From assembly GCA_964291445.2 (NCBI GenBank), contig OZ219864.1, positions 992,001 to 1,056,000 on the forward strand: DNA of 64,000 nucleotides, read 5' to 3'. This DNA is from JAPOXR01 sp964291445 (GTDB lineage: Bacteria > Pseudomonadota > Alphaproteobacteria > Rhodobacterales > Rhodobacteraceae). Position numbers and translations under genes: made by a program. The notes beneath the pieces are model-generated. The model searched no databases and was not told the DNA's origin. It worked only from the letters and a program-made list of their open reading frames with translations. Positions 35,786 to 45,047 of this stretch are shown piece after piece. Numbering within the stretch: the stretch's first letter is position 1; the number at the start of each line of letters is the position of its first letter.

Positions 35786-37528
35786 TCAGGGCAGATCCAT
35801 GCCGTCGAGGCCGGTCTTGAGCTTTTGCCGGATCAACTCCTCGTCGGTGATGTCGTCGTCATACGACAGGGCGCGGTTCCACTGGAACTTCGCCTCGCGC
35901 TTTCGACCAACCTGCCAGTAGACATCGCCAAGATGGTCCATGACCACCGGGTCAAGCGGCTCCAGCTTGATGGCAAGCTCCATTTGTTCGAGCGCTTCCT
36001 CGAACCGGCCCTGCCGGTAGAGGACCCATCCCAGGGAATCGACGAATGCGCCGTTGTTGGGCATTTGTTCGACGGCCTTGACAATGAGGCGTTCGGCCTC
36101 CTCCAGGCTCTCGTCGCGGTCGGCAAGCGAGTAGCCCAGGTAGTTGAGGACGTACGGGTTTTCGCCGGACCTCTCCACCGCCACCCGGAAATCGGCCTTG
36201 GCCTTGTCCCACCGGTCCAGGTCGAAATAGGTGATGGCACGCAGGTAATAGGGCAGCCAGAAGTCCAGTACCGGCGCCGGGTCAGCATCCTCGCCCGACG
36301 GTATTGCAAGTTCGGCCTCGGCCAGTTCAACGGCCGAGCTGTACGCTCTCAGCGCACGCTCGTAATCCAGGTCGAGACGGCTCAGATCGCCGATTTCCAG
36401 CTGGAGATCGATACTGTTCTCCCCGACCTCGGCCAGGCCCTCGAGCAGGCCAAAGGCCTCATCCTTCCTGTCAAGGTTGTGCAGGGCGCTCGCCCGGCCG
36501 ATGGCCGCATAGCGGTACAGCGGTTCGGATTGCGGGATTTGGGCGAATTCCCGCTCGGCGATTTTCCAGCTTTGCAGGGCGCCGAGCGTGTCGGCAACTT
36601 CCAGTCGCCTGGCATAGCTGTCGGGGTCAAGAAACATGGCCAGCCGGCTGTAGGCCAGTGCCGTGCCATAATCATTGTTCTGCCGGTAGCTTTCGCCGAC
36701 CTGCGCAAAGAAGCCGGATATGCCCTCGGCAGCGGTAGTGGCGATGTCCAGATCGGCATCTTCCCCCGCCGACAACATGGCGTTCAACTGACTCAGCTCC
36801 TCCGATGCCAGGCCGGTCAGCGTGTCCGGTGGCAGCATGGTGACCTCGAGAGCTTCCTGCGCCAGGCCCTGGTCTGTCAGGAACCGCGTTCTTGCTTGGA
36901 TGATCCTGGCGTCAAGCGAGCCCGGCAGCCGCGCATCCGGGCCGGAGAGGCCGAGCAGCAAATCATCCGCCTCCTTGTACCGGCCCTGTGCCCCCAGTAT
37001 CAGCGCATGATGATACCGGGTGACTGGCCTCAGCGGATCATCCTCGGCGGTCTCTTCCAGCTCCTGCGCCGCTTCCTGGAACCTGCCCTCTTCAAAGTGG
37101 GACCAGGCCGAGAGAATTCGCCCGAACGCATCGTTCAGCTCGATCGCCGACTCCTCGTAGCGGTCGATGCCGGCGGCAATATTGCCATCCAGGATGTCGG
37201 CGGAGACCAGCAGGTTGACCGCCAGATCATGCCGGCCGGGGTCGGTGGCGTCCAGCCTGGCGGACAATTCGACGGCCCTGTCAAAATCGCCGGTGGCAAT
37301 CGCCGATTGCAGGGCCTGGCCGAGAAAGTGCGGGTGATCGGGATGTGCCGCTACCAGCCTGTCCAGGCTGGTAGCGGCAAGATCGAAATCCTGGTTGAGA
37401 ATCGCCACGCGTCCGCGCAGGTAATCGGCAAGCTCCGGCCCGGCTGCGCCTTCGTCATCCGCCGCCAGCGGCGAGTGCAGGAGCAGCAAGGCAGCTGCAG
37501 CCAGAATTCCTGTCCGTTTGACATTCAC
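35786..37528 (-). CDS. Exported TPR-repeat protein
   Basis: About 580 aa with N-terminal signal peptide (GILAAAALLLLHSPLAADD) and many tetratricopeptide units; the clearest are near the C-terminus: NYLGYSLADRDESLEEAERL, DSLGWVLYRQGRFEEALEQM and DHLGDVYWQVGRKREAKFQW. Such proteins scaffold complexes at the membrane or in the periplasm; in this place (beside ispE/ETF-QO) a TPR protein is frequent in Alphaproteobacteria. The frame has no good ATG; GTG 37528 (VNVKRTGILAA) follows GGAGC. A 582-residue open frame on the opposite strand is a composition shadow. Confidence 0.9.
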   Translation of the reverse strand: MNVKRTGILAAAALLLLHSPLAADDEGAAGPELADYLRGRVAILNQDFDLAATSLDRLVAAHPDHPHFLGQALQSAIATGDFDRAVELSARLDATDPGRHDLAVNLLVSADILDGNIAAGIDRYEESAIELNDAFGRILSAWSHFEEGRFQEAAQELEETAEDDPLRPVTRYHHALILGAQGRYKEADDLLLGLSGPDARLPGSLDARIIQARTRFLTDQGLAQEALEVTMLPPDTLTGLASEELSQLNAMLSAGEDADLDIATTAAEGISGFFAQVGESYRQNNDYGTALAYSRLAMFLDPDSYARRLEVADTLGALQSWKIAEREFAQIPQSEPLYRYAAIGRASALHNLDRKDEAFGLLEGLAEVGENSIDLQLEIGDLSRLDLDYERALRAYSSAVELAEAELAIPSGEDADPAPVLDFWLPYYLRAITYFDLDRWDKAKADFRVAVERSGENPYVLNYLGYSLADRDESLEEAERLIVKAVEQMPNNGAFVDSLGWVLYRQGRFEEALEQMELAIKLEPLDPVVMDHLGDVYWQVGRKREAKFQWNRALSYDDDITDEELIRQKLKTGLDGMDLP

Positions 37529-37636
37529 GTCCAAATGCTCCCCATGCGGCGGCAAACTACCCAGTACGCCTGACGAAAACAACAAAGTTGACGGGATTGT
37601 TACCCCGCATCGCCGCTGGCTGGCCCGGAGCCATCC

Positions 37637-39292
37637 CTACATGTTCGGATAGTTCGGACCCTCACCGCCCTGCGGCGTTCGCCACTCGATATTCGCCGAT
37701 GGATCCTTGATGTCGCATGTCTTGCAATGCACGCAATTCTGGGCGTTGATCTGGAAGCGCGGCTCGGACCCGTCCTCGCCCGCAAGCACCTCATAGACTC
37801 CGGCAGGGCAGTAGCGCTGCGCCGGCTCGCCGAACTCCGGCAGGTTCACGGCAATCGGCAGTGCCGGATCAAGCAGGTGCAGGTGGCAGGGTTGCCCTTC
37901 CTCGTGATTGGTTCCGGAAAAACTGATATTGGTGTTGCGGTCGAAACTCAGGACGCCATCCGGCTTCGGATACTCGATTGGCCGGTGGCTCGCCGCGCTC
38001 TCGGTCGCCGCCGCATCGGTCTTGCCGTGCGAAAGCGTTCCGAGCGGGTTCCATCCCGTCAGATTTGCCATCCACATGTCGGCTGCACCGATGATCATCG
38101 AGGCCAGGAACCCGTTCCGGGACCACAGTGGCTTGACATTCTGGACCCGCCTGAGGTCCCGGCCTACCGGCCCGTTCCGCACCGCATCGTCGTAGTCCTG
38201 CAACTCGTCGGCCGAACGGCCATCACCGATGGCAGCGCAGGCGGCCTCGGCGGCGGCAATCCCGCTGAGCATGGCATTGTGATTGCCCTTGATCCTGGGG
38301 ACATTCACCAACCCGGCCGAACAGCCGACCAGCGCCCCGCCCGGAAAGACCATCTTCGGGATCGACTGCCAGCCCCCCTCGGTGATGGCCCGTGCCCCGT
38401 ATGCCAGCCGCTTGCCGCCTTCAAGCAGCCTGGCGACCATCGGATGATGCTTGAATCTCTGGAATTCCATATACGGGTAAAGCCAGGGGTTGCGATAATT
38501 GAGGTGGACGACGAACCCGATGCTGACCTGGTTGTTCTCCATGTGGTAGATGAAGGAACCTCCGCCGGCATTGCCGCCAAGCGGCCAGCCAGCGGTATGA
38601 ATGACATCGCCAAGGCGGTGCCGATCGGGCCGGACCTCCCAGATTTCCTTCATTCCCAGGCCAAACTTCGGCACATCGCAGCCAGCATCGAGGTCAAACC
38701 TGGCAATGACCTGCTTGGACAGCGAGCCGCGGGCGCCCTCGCACAGCAGGATATACTTGCCGAGTACATTCATTCCGGGCTCGTATGACGGCCCGGGATT
38801 GCCGTCGGCCTGCCGGCCGAATTCGCCGGCGACCACCCCCGCCACCTCGCCATCCGCGCCCCACACCAGCTCCGAGCATGACATTCCGGGAAAGACATCG
38901 ACTTCCAGCGCCTCCGCCTGTTCGGCGAGCCACCGGCAGAGATTTGCCATGGACACGATGTAGTTGCCGTGATTGCTCATCAGCGGCGGCATCGGCCAGT
39001 TCGGGATGCGCAGCGCCCCGCCCTCGCCGAGCATGTAGAAGCAGTCCCTGCGGACTTCATTGCCGACCGGCGCCCCGCGCCGTTTCCAGTCCGGCAGCAG
39101 CGCGTCCAGCCCGCACGGGTCCAGGACAGCTCCCGACAGGATGTGAGAGCCGATTTCAGACCCCTTCTCCAGGACGCAGACCTCCAGTTCAGGATTCAGC
39201 TGCTTCAGCCGAATCGCCGCCGAAAGGCCGGCCGGCCCGCCACCAACAATGACGACATCGAACTCCATTTCTTCGCGTTCAGCCTGCATCAC
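37637..39292 (-). CDS. Electron transfer flavoprotein-ubiquinone oxidoreductase
   Basis: Passes electrons from ETF (fatty acid and amino acid dehydrogenases) to ubiquinone in the inner membrane. 551 aa. FAD motif VVIVGGGPAGLSAAIRLKQL, LEKGSEIGSHILSGAVLDP, the ubiquinone-binding region GWPLGGNAGGGSFIYHM, and C-terminal 4Fe-4S ligands RYCPAGVYEV and NCVHCKTCDIKDP. ATG 39292 or the internal ATG 39268 (MEFDVVIVGGG) may be the start. The etfAB genes are not in this window. Confidence 0.95.
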   Translation of the reverse strand: MMQAEREEMEFDVVIVGGGPAGLSAAIRLKQLNPELEVCVLEKGSEIGSHILSGAVLDPCGLDALLPDWKRRGAPVGNEVRRDCFYMLGEGGALRIPNWPMPPLMSNHGNYIVSMANLCRWLAEQAEALEVDVFPGMSCSELVWGADGEVAGVVAGEFGRQADGNPGPSYEPGMNVLGKYILLCEGARGSLSKQVIARFDLDAGCDVPKFGLGMKEIWEVRPDRHRLGDVIHTAGWPLGGNAGGGSFIYHMENNQVSIGFVVHLNYRNPWLYPYMEFQRFKHHPMVARLLEGGKRLAYGARAITEGGWQSIPKMVFPGGALVGCSAGLVNVPRIKGNHNAMLSGIAAAEAACAAIGDGRSADELQDYDDAVRNGPVGRDLRRVQNVKPLWSRNGFLASMIIGAADMWMANLTGWNPLGTLSHGKTDAAATESAASHRPIEYPKPDGVLSFDRNTNISFSGTNHEEGQPCHLHLLDPALPIAVNLPEFGEPAQRYCPAGVYEVLAGEDGSEPRFQINAQNCVHCKTCDIKDPSANIEWRTPQGGEGPNYPNM

Positions 39293-39663
39293 CGCGTCTC
39301 CAACTGGAATGCTGTGCGCCCCCGGCCCAGCCAGTGCGCCGAAACGAATATCGGAAGTCCGGCCAATTGGTCAATTCACCCCGAACCATCTCTGGCCCCG
39401 CCCGACCGAAAGCCGCCATTCCTTCGGTGGCCGCTCTCGGTGTGCCGGACCACAACCGGCTCATTACGGTTCAGGCAATCCGGGCCGAGTGCCAGACATT
39501 CTTGACGATCATGTCGTTGTCCAGCCCCTCGGTGCCGCCCTCGCGACCGTGGCCGCTGGACTTGACGCCGCAAGAGGGAGTGCTCCGGCATCGAGGCCAC
39601 CGGTGCCGGACCGGGATGGGTGAAGGCACCCGAGGCACGATCCTCCACCCAGGGCCGCCACCC
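39293..39663. other. Intergenic stretch with aldehyde dehydrogenase stub
   Basis: Between ETF-QO and phnE. The only recognisable content is the dehydrogenase C-terminal fragment at 39471-39600, described separately; the remainder has no supported feature. Confidence 0.5.
39471..39600 (-). pseudogene. C-terminal fragment of an aldehyde dehydrogenase
   Basis: Reads CGVKSSGHGREGGTEGLDND followed by MIVKNVWHSARIA and a stop at 39471. This is the conserved end of ALDH-superfamily enzymes (GGVKxSGxGREGG...). Upstream the similarity breaks off after a degenerate counterpart of the preceding Pro-Phe-Gly-Gly, and no other ALDH sequence is found, so about 450 residues are missing. It lies just after the phosphonate transport operon on the same strand, so it may be what is left of a catabolic gene once attached to it. 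Confidence 0.55.
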
Positions 39664-40479
39664 TCAGATGATAGCGCCCCTGACCTTGGCCGAGACCCAT
39701 TCACTGATCACGACCGCGGCAAGAATGACCAGCAGGATCAGGCTGACCTGCGGCCATGCCAGGACGTTGAGCGAAGCCTGCAGCTGAAGCCCGATCCCGC
39801 CGGCGCCGACCAGGCCCAGCACCGTGCTTTCACGTATGTTGATGTCCCACCGAAAGACCGCGATCCCGGCGAAGGCAGGCAATATCTGCGGAACGATTCC
39901 ATAGGTCATGACCTGCCAAGGCCTGGCACCGGTGGCCTCGATTGCCTCCACCTGGTTCTCGTCGATTTCCTCGATCGCCTCGTAGAGAAGCTTGGCACAG
40001 AAGCCGATGGACCGGATGGCGATCGCCAGCACGCCGGCGAGCACGCCTGGACCGATGATGGCAATGAGCAGCAGTGCCCAGATCAGCGAGTTGATGGACC
40101 GGGACGACACGATGACCAGGAGAGCGATCGGTCGAATGAACAGTCTTGATGGCGTTGTATTGCGGGCGGCCAGAAAGGCCACGGGAACGGCCAGGCAGAT
40201 GGCGATGATCGTCCCCAATGTGGCAATGTTCAGGGTGTCCCAGATCGGACTGCCAAGCTGGGTCACGTATTCCCATCGGGGCGGTGTCGCCCGGGTCCAG
40301 ATATCGGCGGTAATGCGCGGTGCATCCCAGACGAAGAACCAGGTCGTGGCATCGGAAATCCGCTGCCAGCAGAACAGGAAGATCGCCGTTCCGGCCAGCC
40401 ACATCGCCCAGTGAGACAGCGACTGCGCCCGGGTCCGCCGCTGCCAGACCCTGGTGCCGTCCATTTCGTGGGACGGCAT
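39664..40479 (-). CDS. phnE: Phosphonate-type ABC permease PhnE, second copy in operon
   Basis: 271 aa, about six helices. Family block DNTLNIATLGTIIAICLAVPV-like region (TLNIATLGTIIAICLAVPVA), FIRPIALLVIVSSRSINSLI and the ATPase-contact loop EIDENQVEAIEATGARPWQV, then FRWDINIRESTVLGLVGAGG. ATG at 40479 shares one base with the stop of the preceding permease. Together with the other PhnE it should form a heterodimeric channel for PhnC/PhnD. Confidence 0.93.
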   Translation of the reverse strand: MPSHEMDGTRVWQRRTRAQSLSHWAMWLAGTAIFLFCWQRISDATTWFFVWDAPRITADIWTRATPPRWEYVTQLGSPIWDTLNIATLGTIIAICLAVPVAFLAARNTTPSRLFIRPIALLVIVSSRSINSLIWALLLIAIIGPGVLAGVLAIAIRSIGFCAKLLYEAIEEIDENQVEAIEATGARPWQVMTYGIVPQILPAFAGIAVFRWDINIRESTVLGLVGAGGIGLQLQASLNVLAWPQVSLILLVILAAVVISEWVSAKVRGAII

Positions 40480-41291
40480 TACTGCACCCTCGCCCGGATG
40501 ATGCCGGAGATATATTCGAGAGCCATGACAATGACGATGATCAGGATGAGGATGGCCGCCGCCGTATCGTATTCGTAGCGGTCGAAGGCGGTGTTCAGTG
40601 TTGCCCCGATCCCGCCAGCACCAACCAGCCCCAGGATGGCGCTTTCACGGAAATTGATATCGAGCCGGTAAATGCTCAGCCCGATCAACCGGGGCATGAC
40701 CTGCGGCTGGATACCGTAATTGATCCATTGCAGCCAGCTGGACCCGGAGGCCCTGATCGCCTCGGCCTGGACCCGGTCCATGCTCTCGATATCCTCTGCC
40801 AGCAATTTCGACAGGAAACCGATGGTTGCAAAGCTCAGCGTCAGGAAACCGGCGAGCGGGCCGAAGCCGAAGATCGCGACCAGCAGGATGGCGACGATGA
40901 TTTCCTGGAGGGCGCGGCTGATGGCGACGATGCCACGGCAGACAAGGTATACCGGCAGCGGGGCAATGTTCCTTGCCGCGCCCAGACCGATCGGGATGGA
41001 TATGGCGATGCCGGCCACCGACGCGGCCACGGTCATGATGATGCTTTCCACCATGCCGGTCCAGATGTCGGATGACCTCGATACGAAATCCGGGCTGGCA
41101 AATGCCAGGACGAACAACAATCCCCTGTCCAGGCCCTCGTAGACGCGCAGCCAGTTGACCTCGATGGTGGAGACTGCCAGCACCAGGTAGACGACAAAAC
41201 CGATCAGCATCGACCTGCGCAGCCAGGCCCGCTTGACAAGTGGCGGCTTCTTCCACCTCCTGCCGAGAACGCGATCGAGATCGTCGTTCAT
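40479..41291 (-). CDS. phnE: Phosphonate-type ABC permease PhnE, first copy in operon
   Basis: 270 aa inner-membrane permease, clearly paralogous to its downstream neighbour: both carry a loop of the type ESMDRVQAEAIRASGSSWLQ and a YRLDINFRESAILGLVGAGG segment. ATG overlaps the phnC stop (ATGA). N-terminal helix LIGFVVYLVLAVSTIEV. Co-transcribed with phnD, phnC and the second phnE. Confidence 0.93.
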   Translation of the reverse strand: MNDDLDRVLGRRWKKPPLVKRAWLRRSMLIGFVVYLVLAVSTIEVNWLRVYEGLDRGLLFVLAFASPDFVSRSSDIWTGMVESIIMTVAASVAGIAISIPIGLGAARNIAPLPVYLVCRGIVAISRALQEIIVAILLVAIFGFGPLAGFLTLSFATIGFLSKLLAEDIESMDRVQAEAIRASGSSWLQWINYGIQPQVMPRLIGLSIYRLDINFRESAILGLVGAGGIGATLNTAFDRYEYDTAAAILILIIVIVMALEYISGIIRARVQ

Positions 41292-42079
41292 TCGGCCGTG
41301 CCTTCCTCGTCCTCGTCGACCCGCCGGATCGTCCGCTCCCAGTCTTCCTCGCCATAGATCGTCGTCAGCACGTCCGGGGTCAGCGATTCCGGCGGGCCAT
41401 CGAACTCGATGATGCCATGTCGAAGGCCAACGACACGCTGCACGAACATCTGGGCAAGCGCCACGTCATGGATATTGATGATCGCCGCCAACCGGCGCTC
41501 CTCGCACAATTCGCAGATCAGGCGCATGATCTGGCGCGATGTCTTGGGGTCGAGCGATGCGGTAGGTTCGTCGACCAGCAACAGGTCGGGATCCTGGATC
41601 AATGCCCGGCAGATGCCGACCCGCTGGCGCTGGCCGCCCGAAAGTTCGTCGGCCCGCTTGTCGGCCATGGACAGCAGGCCGACCCGGTCAAGCAGGCGGA
41701 AGGCCGAATCGACGTCGGATTGCGGGTAGCGGCGCAGGAAACTGCGCCAGAAACCGACATAGCCAAGTCGCCCGGACAGGACGTTTTCCATGACGGTCAG
41801 GCGTTCGATCAGCGCGTATTCCTGGAATATCATGCCCATGCGGCGCCGTTCGCGGCGCAAGCCCCGCGACGACATTCCGGTCAGTTCGACATCCTTCAGC
41901 CAGACCTGGCCGCCGGTCGGCTCGACCAGGCGGTTGATGCACCTGATCAATGTCGACTTTCCGGCGCCTGAGGGGCCGATGAGTGCCATCACCTGACCTT
42001 CCGGAACCTCGAGATCAATCTCGGTGAGCGCCTTGTCCCCGGTCTTGTAGGTCTTGGTCAGTCTGTCCAGTCGAAGCAC
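41288..42079 (-). CDS. phnC: Phosphonate/phosphite ABC transporter ATP-binding protein
   Basis: 263 aa. Walker A IGPSGAGKSTLIRCINRLVE, signature ELSGGQRQRVGICRALIQDP, Walker B LLLVDEPTASLDPKTS. The stretch LRRERRRMGMIFQEYALIER and NVLSGRLGYVGFWRS is characteristic of PhnC. Powers uptake through the two PhnE subunits. Confidence 0.94.
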   Translation of the reverse strand: MLRLDRLTKTYKTGDKALTEIDLEVPEGQVMALIGPSGAGKSTLIRCINRLVEPTGGQVWLKDVELTGMSSRGLRRERRRMGMIFQEYALIERLTVMENVLSGRLGYVGFWRSFLRRYPQSDVDSAFRLLDRVGLLSMADKRADELSGGQRQRVGICRALIQDPDLLLVDEPTASLDPKTSRQIMRLICELCEERRLAAIINIHDVALAQMFVQRVVGLRHGIIEFDGPPESLTPDVLTTIYGEEDWERTIRRVDEDEEGTAE

Positions 42080-42139
42080 CGGCTCCCCCGCCGCAATACC
42101 GTAAATCGGAGGCGGCCCGAACCGGGCCGCCCGAGAGCG

Positions 42140-43123
42140 TCACTCGCAGGCGTAGCTGACACCATTCGCCGCGTCGATCTTGCGGATGACTTCCCAGAAT
42201 ACCTGGTAGGTCATTTCGAGAAACTGTCCTTCATCGGACTTGGAGAACTCTTCCTCAAGCGTCGTTCCCTCCCACTCGAAGCTGAAGAAGGCGTTGCGAA
42301 TCTTCTCCTGCAACTCCGGCTTCAGATTGTAGACCACGCCGAAGCCGGTGGTCGGAAAGGTCTGCGACTTGTAGATCGATATGACCTGTTCCGGCTCGAC
42401 CACATCGCGGCTGATCATGCGGTGGAGGACCGAGTTGGCAATCGAGGCCGCAGGATAGTCCTTGTTGGCCACGCCAAGGATCGAGTTGTCGTGTTTGCCG
42501 GAAAACACCGGCTCGAAATCGACCTCGGCCACCATGTCGAAGTCACCCTTCAGGATCGCCGACGGCGCCTTGAAACCCGAATTGGAGGTTGGAGAGGTGA
42601 AGGCAAGCTGCTTGCCCCGGATATCCTCTACCTTTTCGATGCCGGAGCCCGGATGAGTCAGGATTTCCATCTCATATCCGAAATTGCCGTCCTTCGAGGC
42701 CATGATCGTGAATGGCCGGAAGCCGGCGCAGTTGACGGCAAGCGGGTTTGATCCGGTATTGAAGCCGGCAATGTGCAGGCGACCGGAGCGCATGGCCTCG
42801 ATCTGTGCAGCATTCGATTGCACCGGGAAGAACACCACCTCCTTGCCGGTCTCGGCTTCGAGATGTGTCAGGAAGTCTGACCAAGCTGTCGCGTAGACGG
42901 CGGGGTCTTCCACCGGCGTGTAGGCAAAGATCAGCGGGTCGGGATCGATCAGCATGTCCGCATTGGTCGGGACATCGGCAATGAGGTCGCCATCCGCATC
43001 GCAGTAGCGATCATCCAGATCGCCCCGCGGGCAATCCTGGGCCGATGCCTGAATGCCGGCCATCCCGAGGGCGGCGAAGGCCGCGACCGCGGCAATGAGC
43101 TTCACGTCAGTCAATGTCATCAT
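42140..43123 (-). CDS. phnD: Phosphonate/phosphite periplasmic binding protein PhnD
   Basis: 327 aa with signal peptide (KLIAAVAAFAALGMAGIQAS ending SAQ). The phosphate/phosphite/phosphonate-binding family pattern is clear: LIFAYTPVEDPAVYATAWSD, FFPVQSNAAQIEAMRSGRLH, LAFTSPTSNSGFKAPSAIL. Mature N-terminus holds two Cys and an acidic DADGDLIAD stretch that resembles a metal-binding loop. First gene of phnDCEE. No C-P lyase, phosphonatase or ptxD gene is in the window, so whether the ligand is phosphonate or phosphite is open. Confidence 0.92.
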   Translation of the reverse strand: MMTLTDVKLIAAVAAFAALGMAGIQASAQDCPRGDLDDRYCDADGDLIADVPTNADMLIDPDPLIFAYTPVEDPAVYATAWSDFLTHLEAETGKEVVFFPVQSNAAQIEAMRSGRLHIAGFNTGSNPLAVNCAGFRPFTIMASKDGNFGYEMEILTHPGSGIEKVEDIRGKQLAFTSPTSNSGFKAPSAILKGDFDMVAEVDFEPVFSGKHDNSILGVANKDYPAASIANSVLHRMISRDVVEPEQVISIYKSQTFPTTGFGVVYNLKPELQEKIRNAFFSFEWEGTTLEEEFSKSDEGQFLEMTYQVFWEVIRKIDAANGVSYACE

Positions 43124-43637
43124 GTTTCCTTCCAGGTTTTGGGGCCGCCAGGCCAGCGACGCCGTTACACTCCACGAGAGATGTCCAAGCCATGTCATGG
43201 TCGAAGGCAATCATCGGCCTGCGGCATCAGGTCCATGGCACGTCAAGTGGTTGACCATACGTCAGTTCGGCAGGTGTTGGAATGACGAATCGGCCCGAGT
43301 GGACCCGGCCCAGTAACCCGTCCGGACAAGGGCAGACAGCAAGCCCGGCCATGATCCGCTGCAGACGAGCGAGACGGCAGGAATGGCTACCTGACGGCGA
43401 TCAAGCCGATCGGCAATCCGGCAGGCAGATCGAGGGGCAACCCGATCCCCGGGCAGGAAACCAGGATCACGGACCGGCGGCCGAATTGGCTGTTGACAAA
43501 GATCGGAACACGGACACAATTCACCCGGCAGCCGGGCAGATTCCGGTCCTGGGATACCGGCTGCATTCGCCTCTTGACACCTTCGGGATTGCTGCAATCT
43601 ACTCGGGTTGTTGTCCTGACCAGCCGGAATTGATTTC
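43124..43637. other. Divergent intergenic region between phnD and greA
   Basis: No gene found. Contains two TTGACA-type promoter candidates facing greA (43493-43521 and 43574-43603) and presumably the phnD promoter on the other strand, which I could not place. No Pho box was recognised by eye. Confidence 0.5.
43574..43603 (+). promoter_or_regulatory. Candidate sigma-70 promoter for greA
   Basis: TTGACA at 43574-43579 and TCTACT at 43598-43603, 18 bases apart, ending 34 bases before the greA ATG. A second candidate upstream (TTGACA 43493-43498, ACAATT 43516-43521, 17-base spacer) could act in tandem. Confidence 0.4.
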
Positions 43638-44108
43638 ATGGAGAGAATCTTGTTGACCGCCAACGGATATCAGCGCCTCGACGAGGAGGCGAAACGGTTG
43701 AAATCTGTTGATCGTCCGGAAGTGATCAAGGCCATTGCCGAGGCCCGCGAGCATGGCGATTTGTCGGAGAATGCCGAGTATCACGCGGCGCGCGAGCAGC
43801 AGAGCCTGATCGAGGGACGAATCAAGGAACTCGACAACATCATCGGCAGGGCCGAAATCATTGACACCTCCCGGCTCGCCGGTCCGGCAAAATTCGGTGC
43901 CACCGTTACCCTCGAAGATAATGACTCCGAGGAGACGCTGACCTACCAGATCGTTCACGAAGCGGAAGCCGACATTGCCAGGGGGCTGCTCAATCTCGGC
44001 TCACCACTGGCGCGGGCGCTGATCGGCAAGGATGTGGATGATGAGGTCGAGGTCTTTGCGCCCGGCGGAGTCAGGAGCTTCACGATCCTCGATATCCGCT
44101 ACGTTTGA
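43638..44108 (+). CDS. greA: Transcription elongation factor GreA
   Basis: Rescues backtracked RNA polymerase by stimulating transcript cleavage through its secondary channel. 156 aa, normal length. N-terminal coiled-coil tip with the essential acidic pair in HGDLSENAEYHAAREQQSLI, C-terminal FKBP-like domain ending GSPLARALIGKDVDDEVEVF. ATG 43638; the usual upstream neighbour carB is not present. Confidence 0.97.
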   Translation: MERILLTANGYQRLDEEAKRLKSVDRPEVIKAIAEAREHGDLSENAEYHAAREQQSLIEGRIKELDNIIGRAEIIDTSRLAGPAKFGATVTLEDNDSEETLTYQIVHEAEADIARGLLNLGSPLARALIGKDVDDEVEVFAPGGVRSFTILDIRYV

Positions 44109-44168
44109 CACCACCTGTTCGCATGTCCCCGGGCACAACGCCCACACCAACCCACGGAGTCGCCGTCT

Positions 44169-45047
44169 ATGTCCCGTAACATGATTCTGGTAACCACGGC
44201 GCTGGCCTTGACAGTGATCTGGCTCGGATTCCTTGCCTTCGTTCACTACGTGGACCGGCCGGATTCGCCAATGCTGGTCTCTCCGGATGCAGTTGTGAAT
44301 GCGGTGGTGCTGGTGGTGCCGATCGTGCTCGTCTGGCTGGCGGCGGCGATCATGTCCTACACCAATGTCGAGGATGAACTCTGGCGCCTGAACAGCGAGG
44401 TTCGCAGCCTGCGGGCTGCCTTGTCGCACCGGGTGAAACTTGACGGCCAGCACGAGAGCGAAAGGAGCGAGGCGGGTGGAGCTCCTCCGGGAGCGGCCGG
44501 TGGGCGGAACCCCGTCTCGGGGATGGTCGGTGCCAGGCCTGCTGCGGCCAGCATACCGAATTCGATCATCATCCGGGCCCTGAATTTTGCCGAGGATTTC
44601 GGCGATGTCGCCGGCATCGCCGCGGTCGAGACCGCGGCACAGCAGCCGGATATTGCCCGGCTTCTCGACTCGTCCATGGACGTCCTGAACGGGATCGCGA
44701 AGGCTGGCGTCCAGCTCGACGACCTCGATCTCGACCTGGCTGGACCGGAAGAGTGGAGACAAGCCGATCCCGCAAGTCCTGACACCGATATCACCGCATT
44801 GGGCCGGATCTCCGAAGGGCGCAACTTGGCCCGGATGTATGGCTATATCGGGCGGGAGCCCGAATTCCAGCAGGTGTCGGCGGATTTTCGTGACCAGGCC
44901 CGCCGGTTCCTGGGTACATTCATCGCCGGCGCCGATGACAACGAGATCACGGCGATGCTGGGCAGCCGAACGCTGCTTGCATTCCTGTTGCTGGAGAATC
45001 TTGACTTGGCCAACCACCATTTCGACCGAAGGCCAAAGCTGGCATGA
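44169..45047 (+). CDS. Two-helix membrane protein with cytoplasmic tail, unknown function
   Basis: 292 aa. Two N-terminal transmembrane segments (ILVTTALALTVIWLGFLAFV and VVLVVPIVLVWLAAAIMSY), a short helix-forming stretch (EDELWRLNSEVRSLRAALSH), a low-complexity Ala/Gly/Pro linker and a C-terminal helical region (residues about 140-280). Resembles conserved alphaproteobacterial proteins of unknown function. 60 bases after greA on the same strand, so perhaps co-transcribed. Its last codons fall in the imperfect repeats at 45025-45200. Confidence 0.7.
   Translation: MSRNMILVTTALALTVIWLGFLAFVHYVDRPDSPMLVSPDAVVNAVVLVVPIVLVWLAAAIMSYTNVEDELWRLNSEVRSLRAALSHRVKLDGQHESERSEAGGAPPGAAGGRNPVSGMVGARPAAASIPNSIIIRALNFAEDFGDVAGIAAVETAAQQPDIARLLDSSMDVLNGIAKAGVQLDDLDLDLAGPEEWRQADPASPDTDITALGRISEGRNLARMYGYIGREPEFQQVSADFRDQARRFLGTFIAGADDNEITAMLGSRTLLAFLLLENLDLANHHFDRRPKLA

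Noticed and set aside
35825..37573. 582-residue open frame on the plus strand opposite the TPR gene
   Set aside because: Mirror of the TPR coding sequence in GC-rich DNA; no motif, and the minus-strand protein has clear TPRs and a signal peptide.
37727..38788. 353-residue frame opposite ETF-QO
   Set aside because: Composition shadow of a firmly identified gene on the other strand.
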